Shown piece after piece: positions 16,123 through 23,533 of a stretch of 26,318 bases of DNA. The notes under the pieces are model-generated. The model was not told the DNA's origin. It searched no databases and saw only the letters and a program-made list of their open reading frames with translations. The stretch covers positions 1-26,318 of the forward strand of contig DATNIJ010000273.1 in NCBI GenBank assembly GCA_035604475.1, in the 5' to 3' direction. How positions within the stretch are numbered: position 1 is the first letter of the stretch; each line of letters opens with the position of its first letter. This stretch comes from DASPPM01 sp035604475 (GTDB lineage: Bacteria > Pseudomonadota > Alphaproteobacteria > JACZXZ01). The position numbers and the translations under genes are program-made.

Positions 16123-16548
16123 GTGCTCATGGTCACCATGAATGCGGGCCGAATTGGCCCGGGTCTTGATCGCGTCGAATGCGCGATTATCGCCATCCTC
16201 ACTCGGACGCGGCACCTGTCCACGCAGCTTCTCGCCTGGGAAGTGGCCGCACCATTCGCTCAGCCGTCCCCGACCATCTACGCCAGCGTGCGCAAGGCGG
16301 CCGATCATTTGCAGCGAGAAGGCGTCTTGCGGCGCACCCGCTACGGCGAATGGATGCTCGCCGACCCTGCGGCGCAGAGCGAGACGAAGGAGCGCCTGGC
16401 GTCCATCCTGGGGATGCTCGGCAGCGCGCATGACGGCGAAATCCTGGCGGCGGCGAGGGCCGCCGAAGCGGAACGGCAGCGGCTTGGTGCGACTTGGCGA
16501 CAGCTGCTCAGCGTGCCGTCGCCGGCAGCGCACGCGCGAGCCGCGTGA
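16123..16548 (+). CDS. Small winged-helix-like protein of unknown function
   Basis: This product has up to 141 residues. About residues 17-80 look like a winged helix: AIIAILTRTRHLSTQLLAWEV, then IYASVRKAADHLQREGVLRR, then the wing RYGEWML. The C-terminal segment LASILGMLGSAHDGEILAAARAAEAER...W resembles a short module common in uncharacterised alphaproteobacterial proteins; I cannot name the family. No signal peptide or membrane helix is seen. Possible starts are GTG 16123, ATG 16129 and ATG 16138. None has a clear ribosome site, and an inverted repeat sits immediately upstream. It may be a transcription factor that regulates itself, but no target is evident. Confidence 0.55.
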   Translation: MLMVTMNAGRIGPGLDRVECAIIAILTRTRHLSTQLLAWEVAAPFAQPSPTIYASVRKAADHLQREGVLRRTRYGEWMLADPAAQSETKERLASILGMLGSAHDGEILAAARAAEAERQRLGATWRQLLSVPSPAAHARAA

Positions 16549-16815
16549 AATCGACGCGCCTGAGCGTATTCGCGCAACGCTCGGCAGCGCATTTTGCCTT
16601 GGTCCGTCCGCGACCGCTGTTCCCAGAGCGCCCGGAAACGCGCAAGGCGGCCCTTGCGGGGTTCCGCCCTTCCGGCCTGGGAACCGAGCAGCGATGAGAG
16701 ATCGGCCACTGCCGCCGGCACGGTTTGTCTCGGACCTTCCTTCGGAAAATAAAAATCTTTGTGGTTTCCCGCGTTTCGTCGCCGCGGCTAATATTGTCTG
16801 AGAGGGGTGACTTGA
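16549..16815. other. Intergenic region with AT-rich promoter-like segment
   Basis: This 267-base stretch has no convincing gene. GAGCGT...ACGCTC (about 16562-16582) is a short inverted repeat. The last ~70 bases are AT-rich and contain TAATAT at 16789-16794, a good -10 hexamer for the downstream membrane-protein gene. A matching -35 is not clear. Confidence 0.4.
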
Positions 16816-17610
16816 ATGGGATTCGTCGAGATCTGGTGGGCAGTCGGCTTCCCGATTTTCCTCGCGGCGGTCGGCGTGGGAACGGCCTACGCCATGATCG
16901 ACTCCTCATCGACCGAATTCTGGATTGCGCGAATCGCATACATATTAGCCGCCTTTGATGTTGTCGGTTTCCTCACCTATTGGCTTTGGGCAGTTCTGAA
17001 ATGGCCCGCTCCCTTTCGGCTCGCCTTGGGAGCGTTAGCCGTGCCGATTTTATTTCTCGGCCTCGACCTAACTCTTCGGTGGGTTGAACTGCAAGAGGTT
17101 CGGCTCTCGGTGACATTGACGCCGAGAAACGTCGAAACGCCGCTGATACCTGCCACGTGCAAGGTCCCCAAGGGTGCGTTCATGGTATTCATGGGGCCGA
17201 ATCTCGCCATTGCGACCAAGATGCCGACCACCATTGTTCAAATGGGCGGCCAGGAAATGCTCACCATCGACATGAGCGCGCACCAACGCCTGATCATCAG
17301 GACGCTGCGAATTCTCGACGAAAATAACGACGCAATCGCGCGGATCGAGGACGATGACGTTTGGGCAGCTCCTTCCGCGCGGCATGAGAAGCCGGATCCA
17401 AGCACCTTCGTCGTGTATGACCAGAATAATGCCGAGCTATTGAGGATTTCGTACTTGAACATACAAGCGGTGTTGGTCAGGGTGCAATTCCACGGCGAAA
17501 ATCTGCCTCCTCTCATTATCGGAGACGATAAGGTCCAGTGGGGCGACAAGACGTTCGTGGACAGCTGTTTTGGAGATTTAGGCCGCGGCGGAATTTTACA
17601 GAGCCAATGA
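16816..17610 (+). CDS. Unknown three-helix membrane protein with C-terminal soluble domain
   Basis: I do not recognise this 264-residue protein. Three hydrophobic helices occupy about residues 7-27, 37-59 and 66-86. A ~175-residue, probably beta-rich domain follows with no known motif that I can see. The number of helices would put the C-terminal domain in the periplasm if the N-terminus is cytoplasmic, but topology is uncertain. An AGAGGGG lies nine bases before the ATG, a strong ribosome site, and TAATAT upstream may be its -10. By eye the gene is clearly lower in GC than its neighbours and uses more AT-ending codons, which suggests recent acquisition. It lies between the wHTH-like gene and a toxin-antitoxin pair near a tRNA. 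Confidence 0.65.
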   Translation: MGFVEIWWAVGFPIFLAAVGVGTAYAMIDSSSTEFWIARIAYILAAFDVVGFLTYWLWAVLKWPAPFRLALGALAVPILFLGLDLTLRWVELQEVRLSVTLTPRNVETPLIPATCKVPKGAFMVFMGPNLAIATKMPTTIVQMGGQEMLTIDMSAHQRLIIRTLRILDENNDAIARIEDDDVWAAPSARHEKPDPSTFVVYDQNNAELLRISYLNIQAVLVRVQFHGENLPPLIIGDDKVQWGDKTFVDSCFGDLGRGGILQSQ

Positions 17611-17679
17611 CGGCGTAGGCTTAGTCCTACTGGCCTCGGTGAGTCTGCAGAGTCCCAGGATAAGCGTCGAACCCGCAAG

Positions 17680-17707
17680 TTGCATGTGTGCTCGGCTGTG
17701 CTAGACT
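17680..17707 (+). promoter_or_regulatory. Sigma-70-like promoter of the parDE module
   Basis: TTGCAT (17680-17685) and TAGACT (17702-17707) are separated by 16 bases, a reasonable housekeeping promoter. They lie 30-57 bases before the antitoxin start. A second -10-like TTATAT follows at about 17712. Confidence 0.5.
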
Positions 17708-17736
17708 GTGGTTATATGCACTCGAGGAACGGCGAG

Positions 17737-18012
17737 ATGGCAAAGAGCGCGACGATGACGGTGCGAATACCCCCCGAGGTAAGCACGAAGCTGGGTGCGC
17801 TTGCGCGCGATTTGAAGCGGAGCAAATCCTATCTAGCCGGCGAGGCGATCGTCTCATTTGTTGAGCACAACGCTCAGCAGATCGAGGAGATAAAGCGGGG
17901 CCTGTCGGAGGCCAAATCCGGCGCTCCCGGTGTCGCTCATTCCAGCGTTGAGAAGTGGGTGAGGTCATGGGGCACAAAGCGCGAGCTTAAGCGCCCGCGC
18001 GCAAAAACATAG
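17737..18012 (+). CDS. parD: ParD/RHH-type antitoxin
   Basis: This 91-residue protein has an N-terminal ribbon-helix-helix domain: the beta-strand TMTVRIPPEV, then STKLGALARDLKRSKSYLAGEAIVSFVE. A disordered, basic C-terminal tail should bind the toxin. Antitoxins of this kind pair through the strand to bind their own promoter and neutralise the partner ParE/RelE toxin. I chose the ATG at 17737, which follows GAGGAACGGCG; an upstream in-frame ATG at 17716 is possible. The toxin gene begins six bases after its stop, the usual antitoxin-first layout. Confidence 0.82.
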   Translation: MAKSATMTVRIPPEVSTKLGALARDLKRSKSYLAGEAIVSFVEHNAQQIEEIKRGLSEAKSGAPGVAHSSVEKWVRSWGTKRELKRPRAKT

Positions 18013-18018
18013 TGGTCC

Positions 18019-18303
18019 ATGGAAATCATCTGGCGCGAAGTCGCGCTCGATGGCCTTGAAAACGCACGCCGCTATATTGCGGAACACAATCCCTCGGCTG
18101 CCGACCGCATTTTTGAGGCAATTCTCTCATCGGTAAAGCGCCTCGCGGAAATGCCTAAAATCGGGCGCCCAGGACGAGTGCCGGGCACCCGTGAGCTGGT
18201 CATTGTCGGCACGCCTTACGTCGTGGCTTATGCCGTGGTCGCGAACCGGATCAACATCATTGCCGTGCAGCATGGGGCCCAAGAATGGCCCGAGCACTTC
18301 TGA
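18019..18303 (+). CDS. parE: ParE/RelE-family toxin
   Basis: This 94-residue protein carries the RelE/ParE fold signature: IIWREVALDGLENARRYIAEHNPSAA at the start, RLAEMPKIGRPGR in the middle, then GTRELVIVGTPYVVAYAV and INIIAVQHGAQEWP at the end. ParE toxins inhibit DNA gyrase, while some relatives cleave mRNA at the ribosome; the R-x-V-x-G-T-R-E-L-V-I pattern fits the ParE branch. Length and key residues look complete, so the module is probably functional. It is translated directly after the antitoxin. It lies about 120 bases from the 3' end of a tRNA gene on the opposite strand. Confidence 0.85.
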   Translation: MEIIWREVALDGLENARRYIAEHNPSAADRIFEAILSSVKRLAEMPKIGRPGRVPGTRELVIVGTPYVVAYAVVANRINIIAVQHGAQEWPEHF

Positions 18304-18422
18304 TACCATTTGCCGATAGGTGACGCCGCAGCAGCCGGCGCTCCATTGGGAGAAGACAGCCCCTGGACGGGAAAACGGCTCGACCAAGCCATATCTCAAC
18401 GTTGACTAAGTCTTTGAAATTA

Positions 18423-18497
<75 letters not shown>

Positions 18498-18689
18498 GCC
18501 GGATGGCGGAAGAGGCGGCGGAAGCCGCCCTCGATGGGCGCGGCGAAGCTACGCTCGGCCCGGCGCTCCGTCAACCCGAAGACGAGGCCGCGACGGTGCC
18601 GCGGCGCTCGCGGCCGGTCGTCCGCCGCCCGCCCCCGTCGAGGCGGCGCGCGCCCGATAGTTGCAATTCCGTGTATTTTAGGTTACTCT

Positions 18690-18702
18690 CTTAAGTAGAA
18701 TA
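18690..18702 (+). promoter_or_regulatory. Possible -10 for the secreted nuclease gene
   Basis: An AT-rich stretch (about 18660-18715) sits directly before the secreted EEP-family gene and contains TAGAAT near 18696. No good -35 lies at the right distance, so the assignment is weak. Confidence 0.25.
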
Positions 18703-18733
18703 TCTCTATGATGATTGAACCGCCGGGCGTACC

Positions 18734-19789
18734 ATGCCGAAGGCGCTCTCGACCCTCCTCCTCTTCGCCGCCCTGCTTGCCGGTGCCTTCGCGAGCGCGG
18801 CGCCGGCGACGGCCGCGAGCGAGGAGGAGAGGCGCGTGTGGGCGAGTGCTGGCTCCTGCCGCGAGGTCGTCACCCTCGAGGGTGGCCGCATGGCCCAAGG
18901 TGCCGACCCTCGACTGCGGGTCGCCGCCTGGAACATCGAATGGTTCCCCGACCATACGGACATCGGCTGGCTCGCCTGCGCCATCGCCTGGATGAACCTC
19001 GACCTTTTGGGCATCGTCGAGATCCGCGACGGCGAGAGGGCGCGGGTGCGGATGGGCGAGCTCCTGGCCGAGCTCGAGCGCTTGACCGGCGAGCCTTGGC
19101 AAGTCGATCTGCAGCGTTGCGGGGCCCGCTCGAGTCAACACGTCGGCTTCCTCTGGAACGCCGCCCGCCTGCGCCTCCTCGCCGCCGACGACGCCTGGCC
19201 GCTCAACGCCCGCGCCCGCGGGCCCGAGGAGCCGTGCGCGGGCTGGCTGCGGCCCGGGCGGCATGGCTATTTCGCCCCCGCGCACGGCCCTGGTGCTGGC
19301 TTTCACGCGATCGTCGTGCATCTCAAGAGCGGCGCGACGGAAGCCGCCGCAGCGGAGCGCGCGCAAGCTCTCGGCCGTCTCGCGCAGGCGACGGCGTCGC
19401 TCGGCTCCGATGGCGCGCGCGTCCTCCTCCTCGGCGACTTCAACACCATGGGCGACGGCGGCCGCGGCTCGGCCGAGGCGGAAGTGCGCGGCATCGCGAG
19501 GCTCGCCTCCGCGAGCGCGCTCGGCCTCCGCCAGGAGACGACGGCACCCGCCTGCACCGAGTATTATCGCGGCAAGGGCGGCCGCCTCGATCATGTGTTG
19601 GCGAGCCGCGCCATGGGCACGATCGAGCCCGAGGGCGCGCGCGTGAGCGGCTACTGTGCCGTGGCAAGCTGCGCGCCCATTTCGCCCTGGCGCGCCGGCG
19701 AGCGTCCCGCCGCTTACGAGAGCCTCTCCGACCACTGCCCCGTCGTCGTCGAGATCGGGAACGCCATGCTGAGCCGGGCAAGGAATTAG
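18734..19789 (+). CDS. Secreted endonuclease/exonuclease/phosphatase-family protein
   Basis: This 351-residue protein has an N-terminal signal peptide (about residues 1-28, cleavage after ATAA or PATA). It has all the main EEP-superfamily active-site motifs: AAWNIEWF (N67), GIVEI (E96), VVHLKSG (H196), LLLGDFNT (D235, N237) and SDHCPV (D333, H334). EEP enzymes use Mg2+ to cut phosphodiester bonds in nucleic acids or to remove phosphates from lipids or inositol; which applies here cannot be read from sequence. Five or more cysteines after the signal peptide suggest a disulfide-bonded, exported enzyme. The ribosome site before the ATG is weak. It is convergent with hemY, with 17 bases between them. 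Confidence 0.82.
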   Translation: MPKALSTLLLFAALLAGAFASAAPATAASEEERRVWASAGSCREVVTLEGGRMAQGADPRLRVAAWNIEWFPDHTDIGWLACAIAWMNLDLLGIVEIRDGERARVRMGELLAELERLTGEPWQVDLQRCGARSSQHVGFLWNAARLRLLAADDAWPLNARARGPEEPCAGWLRPGRHGYFAPAHGPGAGFHAIVVHLKSGATEAAAAERAQALGRLAQATASLGSDGARVLLLGDFNTMGDGGRGSAEAEVRGIARLASASALGLRQETTAPACTEYYRGKGGRLDHVLASRAMGTIEPEGARVSGYCAVASCAPISPWRAGERPAAYESLSDHCPVVVEIGNAMLSRARN

Positions 19790-19806
19790 ACCGGCGACGG
19801 ACCGAC

Positions 19807-21237
19807 CTACACGCCTGCGTCGGTGACCGCCTCCGCGGGGTGGGGGGCGTCGTTTCCCGGCAAACTGCTCTTGGCCGGCGGCACGGCCGGCAGCGCTTTT
19901 CCGAGCGCCTCCACGCGCTCCAGCGCCGGTGCGGCCGCATGCGAGGGGCTGCGCCAAGCGAGCGCGCCATAGGCCCCGCAGCTGCGGCAGAAGGGCGCCC
20001 ACTCGCCATGTGCGGCACCGCAGCGCGCGCACACCCATTGCGGCTCGGGCTCGGCGCGCGCGGCGCGCGAAAGCCACGCCCGCGCCGCGGCGCCGTCGCC
20101 ATGCTCGGCCTCCTCGAGGGCCGCCCACAGCCGGCAGGCGCGGGCGCTCTCGCGCGAGCCCTCCGTGCGCGAGAGCTGCTCGAGCGCGCGCCGCGCCTCG
20201 CCCCAGAGGCGTGCGGCAATCGCCGCCTCGGCGAGCGCCAAACGGCTCTCGAGGTGCGCGGGGCGAAGGGCTGTCAGGCGTTGCATGCGCATCATGCGTT
20301 GCAGCGGCTCGGCTTCCCCGCCGAGGGAGAGATACTGTGCTGCGAGTGCCGGGTGCGGCAGGCGCTCCCACGCGCGCTCGATCACGCGCTCGGCGCGCCG
20401 GCGCTTGCCGTTTTGCGCGAGGAGCCGCGCTGCGGCGAGGGCTGCGGGCGTGAAGGCGGGATCGAGCGCCAATGATTTGCGCGCGGCTCCGAGTGCCGCC
20501 TCGGAATTGCCCGCGGCTGCGGCGGCGAGGCTTTCCTCGTAGAGCGCGATCGCGCGGTTGCGCACGCCCACTTCAGCCGTCATGCTGCCCCGCCGCACGG
20601 CAAGGCGCGCGGTCTCGCCGGCACTCCGCCAGTCGCCCGCGCGCGCCTCGAGCTCGTGGAGCGTGGCGAGCACCCACTCCGTCTTGGGCCGCAAGAGCTT
20701 GGCGCGGCGCGCGAGTGCCAACGCACTAGCGGTATCGCCCTTTTTCGTCGCCTGCATGATGAGTCCGCGCAGGCCGAGGAACTCGGTCTCGCGCCGCTCG
20801 AGCATTGCCCTGAAATAGCGCTCGGCCGCCGCCTCGTCCCCGTTGAGCTGGGCCGCCTGGGCCGAGAGCAGCATGGTGAGCGGAGGCTCGTTGAGCAGCA
20901 CGTCGGCGCGCCGGGCCTGGCGCCGGGCCTCCGCCGCGTCGCCGGCCGCGACCGCGACCATGCCTTGCGTGAGCGCGTGGTAGCCCTTGAGGCGCCGGTG
21001 CTCGCGCCGGCTGCGCGCGAAGGCGCGCGGCGCGCGCCGGAGCCAGCGCCAAAGCTGGTAGAGCGCTGCGACGGCGGCGGCGATGACGGCAACCCCCGCG
21101 GCAAGGACCGCAACCGAGGTGTCGATGCGGATGTCGGCCCAATGGAGGGTGACGCTGCCCGGATGATCGGCGAGCCAGGCAACGCCCGCGGCGAGGACAA
21201 CGGCGAGAAAGAGATAAAAAGTCGCCCGTATCATCAT
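19807..21237 (-). CDS. hemY: HemY-like TPR membrane protein
   Basis: This 476-residue protein has the HemY N-terminus: two membrane helices (about residues 4-22 and 42-62) separated by the HPGSVTLHWADIRIDTSV region. A long array of TPR-like helical repeats follows (about 80-390). Near the C-terminus is a zinc-ribbon-like pair, CARC...CRSC (VCARCGAAHGEWAPFCRSCG). HemY (the TPR protein, not protoporphyrinogen oxidase) is linked to heme synthesis by gene order, but its exact role is unsettled. It starts seven bases after the HemD-mitofilin stop, so the two are one transcript. The tail after the CxxC pair is Ala/Pro-rich and likely disordered. Confidence 0.85.
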   Translation of the reverse strand: MMIRATFYLFLAVVLAAGVAWLADHPGSVTLHWADIRIDTSVAVLAAGVAVIAAAVAALYQLWRWLRRAPRAFARSRREHRRLKGYHALTQGMVAVAAGDAAEARRQARRADVLLNEPPLTMLLSAQAAQLNGDEAAAERYFRAMLERRETEFLGLRGLIMQATKKGDTASALALARRAKLLRPKTEWVLATLHELEARAGDWRSAGETARLAVRRGSMTAEVGVRNRAIALYEESLAAAAAGNSEAALGAARKSLALDPAFTPAALAAARLLAQNGKRRRAERVIERAWERLPHPALAAQYLSLGGEAEPLQRMMRMQRLTALRPAHLESRLALAEAAIAARLWGEARRALEQLSRTEGSRESARACRLWAALEEAEHGDGAAARAWLSRAARAEPEPQWVCARCGAAHGEWAPFCRSCGAYGALAWRSPSHAAAPALERVEALGKALPAVPPAKSSLPGNDAPHPAEAVTDAGV

Positions 21238-21244
21238 GGCTCAA

Positions 21245-23446
21245 TCATGGCTCGCCGAGGCGCGCTAATGCGCGGGTCGAGAGCTCGGCCGCAGCCGCAT
21301 CGACCGCGAGCCGCGCCTTGGCACCCTCGAGCCACGGCTTCATCGCGTCGGCCGCCGGAGCGCTGAGGCCGCCAAGTGCTGCAACGGCAGCCGCGAGATC
21401 GCCCGCCTTGAGCAGCACCTCGGCGCGGGAGAGGAGCGCATCGGGGCTGCTGCCTGCGAGCTCGCCCATGTGGCGGATCACCACGAGGTGCTTGAGGCGC
21501 GCGAGCGTCTCGCCGATCCAGCCCGGCCGGTCGGGCAAGATGGCGGCGCGCGCGGCGGCAAGCGAGGCCGCATCGAAGCGCTCGCTCAATTCGCCAAGGG
21601 TGGGCACGCCCGTCGCCGCAGCGCCCTTGAGCGTCGCCACGGCCGCCTCGAGCTCGCCGTCGCCGGCGGCAAGCGCTGCGACCGCGGCGAGCGGCTTCTC
21701 ATAGGAGAGTGACCGCGTGAGTGCCTCGCGAAGCTCGGCGATCGCGAGCACGAGGGCGAGCCCGCGCGCCTCGGCCGCTTGCGCTTTTTGGAGCGCCGTC
21801 TCGAGGGCTGCGAGGCGCTGCTGCACGGCCGCGCTCTCTTGGCCGAGTGCTGCATTCCCGCGCTCGAGGGCTGCGAGGCGCTCGGAGAACGCTGCGAGCT
21901 TGGCGGCACTGTCGGCCGCCTCGCCTGCTGTGGGCTGCGGCCGGCTCGCGAGCTCGCCGAGCGTGCGCTCGAGCGCCGTGACGCGCGCCTCGCTTTGCGC
22001 CAGCTCCTCGGCAAGGCGGGACTGCTTCGCCGCAAGCTCGGCCGCATCGCCGACCGGAGCGCTCTCGCGCGAAGCCGAGGCCGATGCCTTCCCTTGCGCT
22101 TCCAGACTGCCGAGCCGCCCCTCGATCGACTCGAGGCCCTTGCCGACCGCGCCAAGTTGCTGAGCGAGTGCGGTCGTGCTCGCCGCGGGCGGCGGCGGTG
22201 CCGCTTCCCGCTCCTTGAGACCGAGGGCCGGCCCCCAAGCGGGCAGGCTCACGGCCACGGCAAGCAGGATCGCAGCGAGGGCAAGCACCCAAAGTGCCGC
22301 TGCCAGGCCAAGCCCGCGCGGCAATCCGCGCTCCACGTGCGAGGTACTGCTTGCCGCAGGCGCGCTGTGCGATCCTTCGTCTGCACCCGGTGGAGAGGGC
22401 GGGATGTGGGGGCCGGTCGCCGCGGAAGCGGGGAGCGGGCGCGGGGCGGCCGCCGCGGGTGCTAGAGCCGCCTCGTGCGCCGCTGGGGCGGCGAGATCGG
22501 CTGCTCCGAGCGGCACGCCGTGGAGTGCCGCCGCGGCGAGCACGTCGGCAATGCGCGCCGGCGGGATATGGCCGCGCTCCTTCCAGCCCTGCACCGTCGT
22601 CGCCGGCACGGCGAGCTTCGCCGCCATCGGGCGAATGCCGCCAAAGGCGCGGATGGCGCGCAGCACCTGGCTTTCGCCCGCGGCGCTGCCTGTCTCCTGC
22701 GGCCTCTCGCCCGTCCCCTCCGACATCGGATCCTCGCTGCGCTCAGCGCCGAGACATGCGAGGAGAGCGGATTGCTCGGGCCGGACGGCCGTGAGACTCT
22801 GGCGCCAGGCGAGCGCGCCCGCCTCCTCGGCGACCGCCGGACTCAAGGAGATGGCGCGGAGGCGCGCGCATGCTCCGGCCAGGCCCGCGGCTAGCGCGAG
22901 ACTAACAAAGGTCGCCGCCGTGCGGGGGGAAAAAAACAACACCGCATCGAGCTCGCCCGCGGCGAGTGCCGCGCGCGTCGCTTGCTGGAGTGCCGTTGCC
23001 GGTACGGCCTCGTAGAGCACCACGCGGCGCAGGGTGAAGCCGTCGGCTGCGAGGAGCTCGGCGAGCTCGCCCTTGACCACGGCACCGGCGCCATGAAGGA
23101 GTGCCCCGCGCCGCGGATCGAGCCTTGCCCGCACCAGGCGGGCGAGGTCGGGAAGTGCACCCTCGGCACTCTCGACCTCGGTGAAGCCGGCCGCACGTGC
23201 AACCTCGGCCGTGCGCGCGCCGACGGCATAGACGGGAAGCGTGCGGCGGGACTCCCTCTCGGCGAAGGCGCGCGCGCCGTTCGCCGAGGTGAAGATGAGC
23301 GCCTGCACCCCCTCAAGGGAAAGCTCGACCGACGGCAGCAGCCGGATCTCGAGGAGCGGGTCGATCAGCGAGGCGATGCCGCGCTCGGTCAAGAGGGCGG
23401 CGAGCGCCTGCGCTTCCTCGAGGGGGCGCGTGATGAGGACCCGCAT
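21245..23446 (-). CDS. hemD: HemD (uroporphyrinogen-III synthase) fused to HTH and mitofilin/Mic60-like membrane domain
   Basis: This unbroken frame encodes about 733 residues (735 if the TTG at 23452 is used; I chose the ATG at 23446). Numbering here is from the TTG. Residues 1-235 match HemD: VLITRPLEEAQALAALL, the LIFTSANGARAF segment, VYAVGARTAEVARAAGF and VLFFSPRTAATF. HemD closes and inverts hydroxymethylbilane to uroporphyrinogen III. Residues about 263-312 look like a small helix-turn-helix (AFGGIRPMAAKLAVPATTVQGWKERGHIP). An Ala/Pro-rich linker, one membrane helix (about 381-403), a long coiled coil (about 425-590) and a C-terminal mitofilin-like domain follow. HemD and mic60 are normally separate neighbours; here there is no stop between them. 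An ATG at 22726 (M243) has GAGG five bases before it and could also yield the mitofilin part alone. Confidence 0.8.
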   Translation of the reverse strand: MRVLITRPLEEAQALAALLTERGIASLIDPLLEIRLLPSVELSLEGVQALIFTSANGARAFAERESRRTLPVYAVGARTAEVARAAGFTEVESAEGALPDLARLVRARLDPRRGALLHGAGAVVKGELAELLAADGFTLRRVVLYEAVPATALQQATRAALAAGELDAVLFFSPRTAATFVSLALAAGLAGACARLRAISLSPAVAEEAGALAWRQSLTAVRPEQSALLACLGAERSEDPMSEGTGERPQETGSAAGESQVLRAIRAFGGIRPMAAKLAVPATTVQGWKERGHIPPARIADVLAAAALHGVPLGAADLAAPAAHEAALAPAAAAPRPLPASAATGPHIPPSPPGADEGSHSAPAASSTSHVERGLPRGLGLAAALWVLALAAILLAVAVSLPAWGPALGLKEREAAPPPPAASTTALAQQLGAVGKGLESIEGRLGSLEAQGKASASASRESAPVGDAAELAAKQSRLAEELAQSEARVTALERTLGELASRPQPTAGEAADSAAKLAAFSERLAALERGNAALGQESAAVQQRLAALETALQKAQAAEARGLALVLAIAELREALTRSLSYEKPLAAVAALAAGDGELEAAVATLKGAAATGVPTLGELSERFDAASLAAARAAILPDRPGWIGETLARLKHLVVIRHMGELAGSSPDALLSRAEVLLKAGDLAAAVAALGGLSAPAADAMKPWLEGAKARLAVDAAAAELSTRALARLGEP
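22724..22735 (-). promoter_or_regulatory. Internal ribosome site and start within the HemD-mitofilin frame
   Basis: On the minus strand GAGG is followed five bases later by ATG (codon 243). This lies exactly at the end of the HemD domain and before the HTH, where a separate mic60 gene would begin. Translation from here would give a 493-residue membrane protein in the same frame. Confidence 0.5.
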
Positions 23447-23452
23447 CGGCAA

Positions 23453-23533
23453 GCTCTACCCCGCCCAGAGCTGGAAGGAAAGGGCAAGGAAAGAGGTGCG
23501 GTCGCCCTCGGCTCCCCTTAAACTGCCGCCCCC
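23453..23533. promoter_or_regulatory. Divergent tsaD / hemD intergenic region
   Basis: Only 81 bases separate the divergent hemD and tsaD starts, so both promoters must lie here or overlap the genes. CTTAAACT (about 23517-23524) could serve as a -10 for tsaD. The bases between it and the tsaD ATG (GCCGCCCCC) contain no Shine-Dalgarno, which allows a leaderless or near-leaderless message. Confidence 0.35.

Noticed and set aside
18683..20371. Minus-strand frame (562 codons) opposite the EEP-family gene and part of hemY in another frame
   Set aside because: It conflicts with two genes that have clear motifs, and has no domain of its own.
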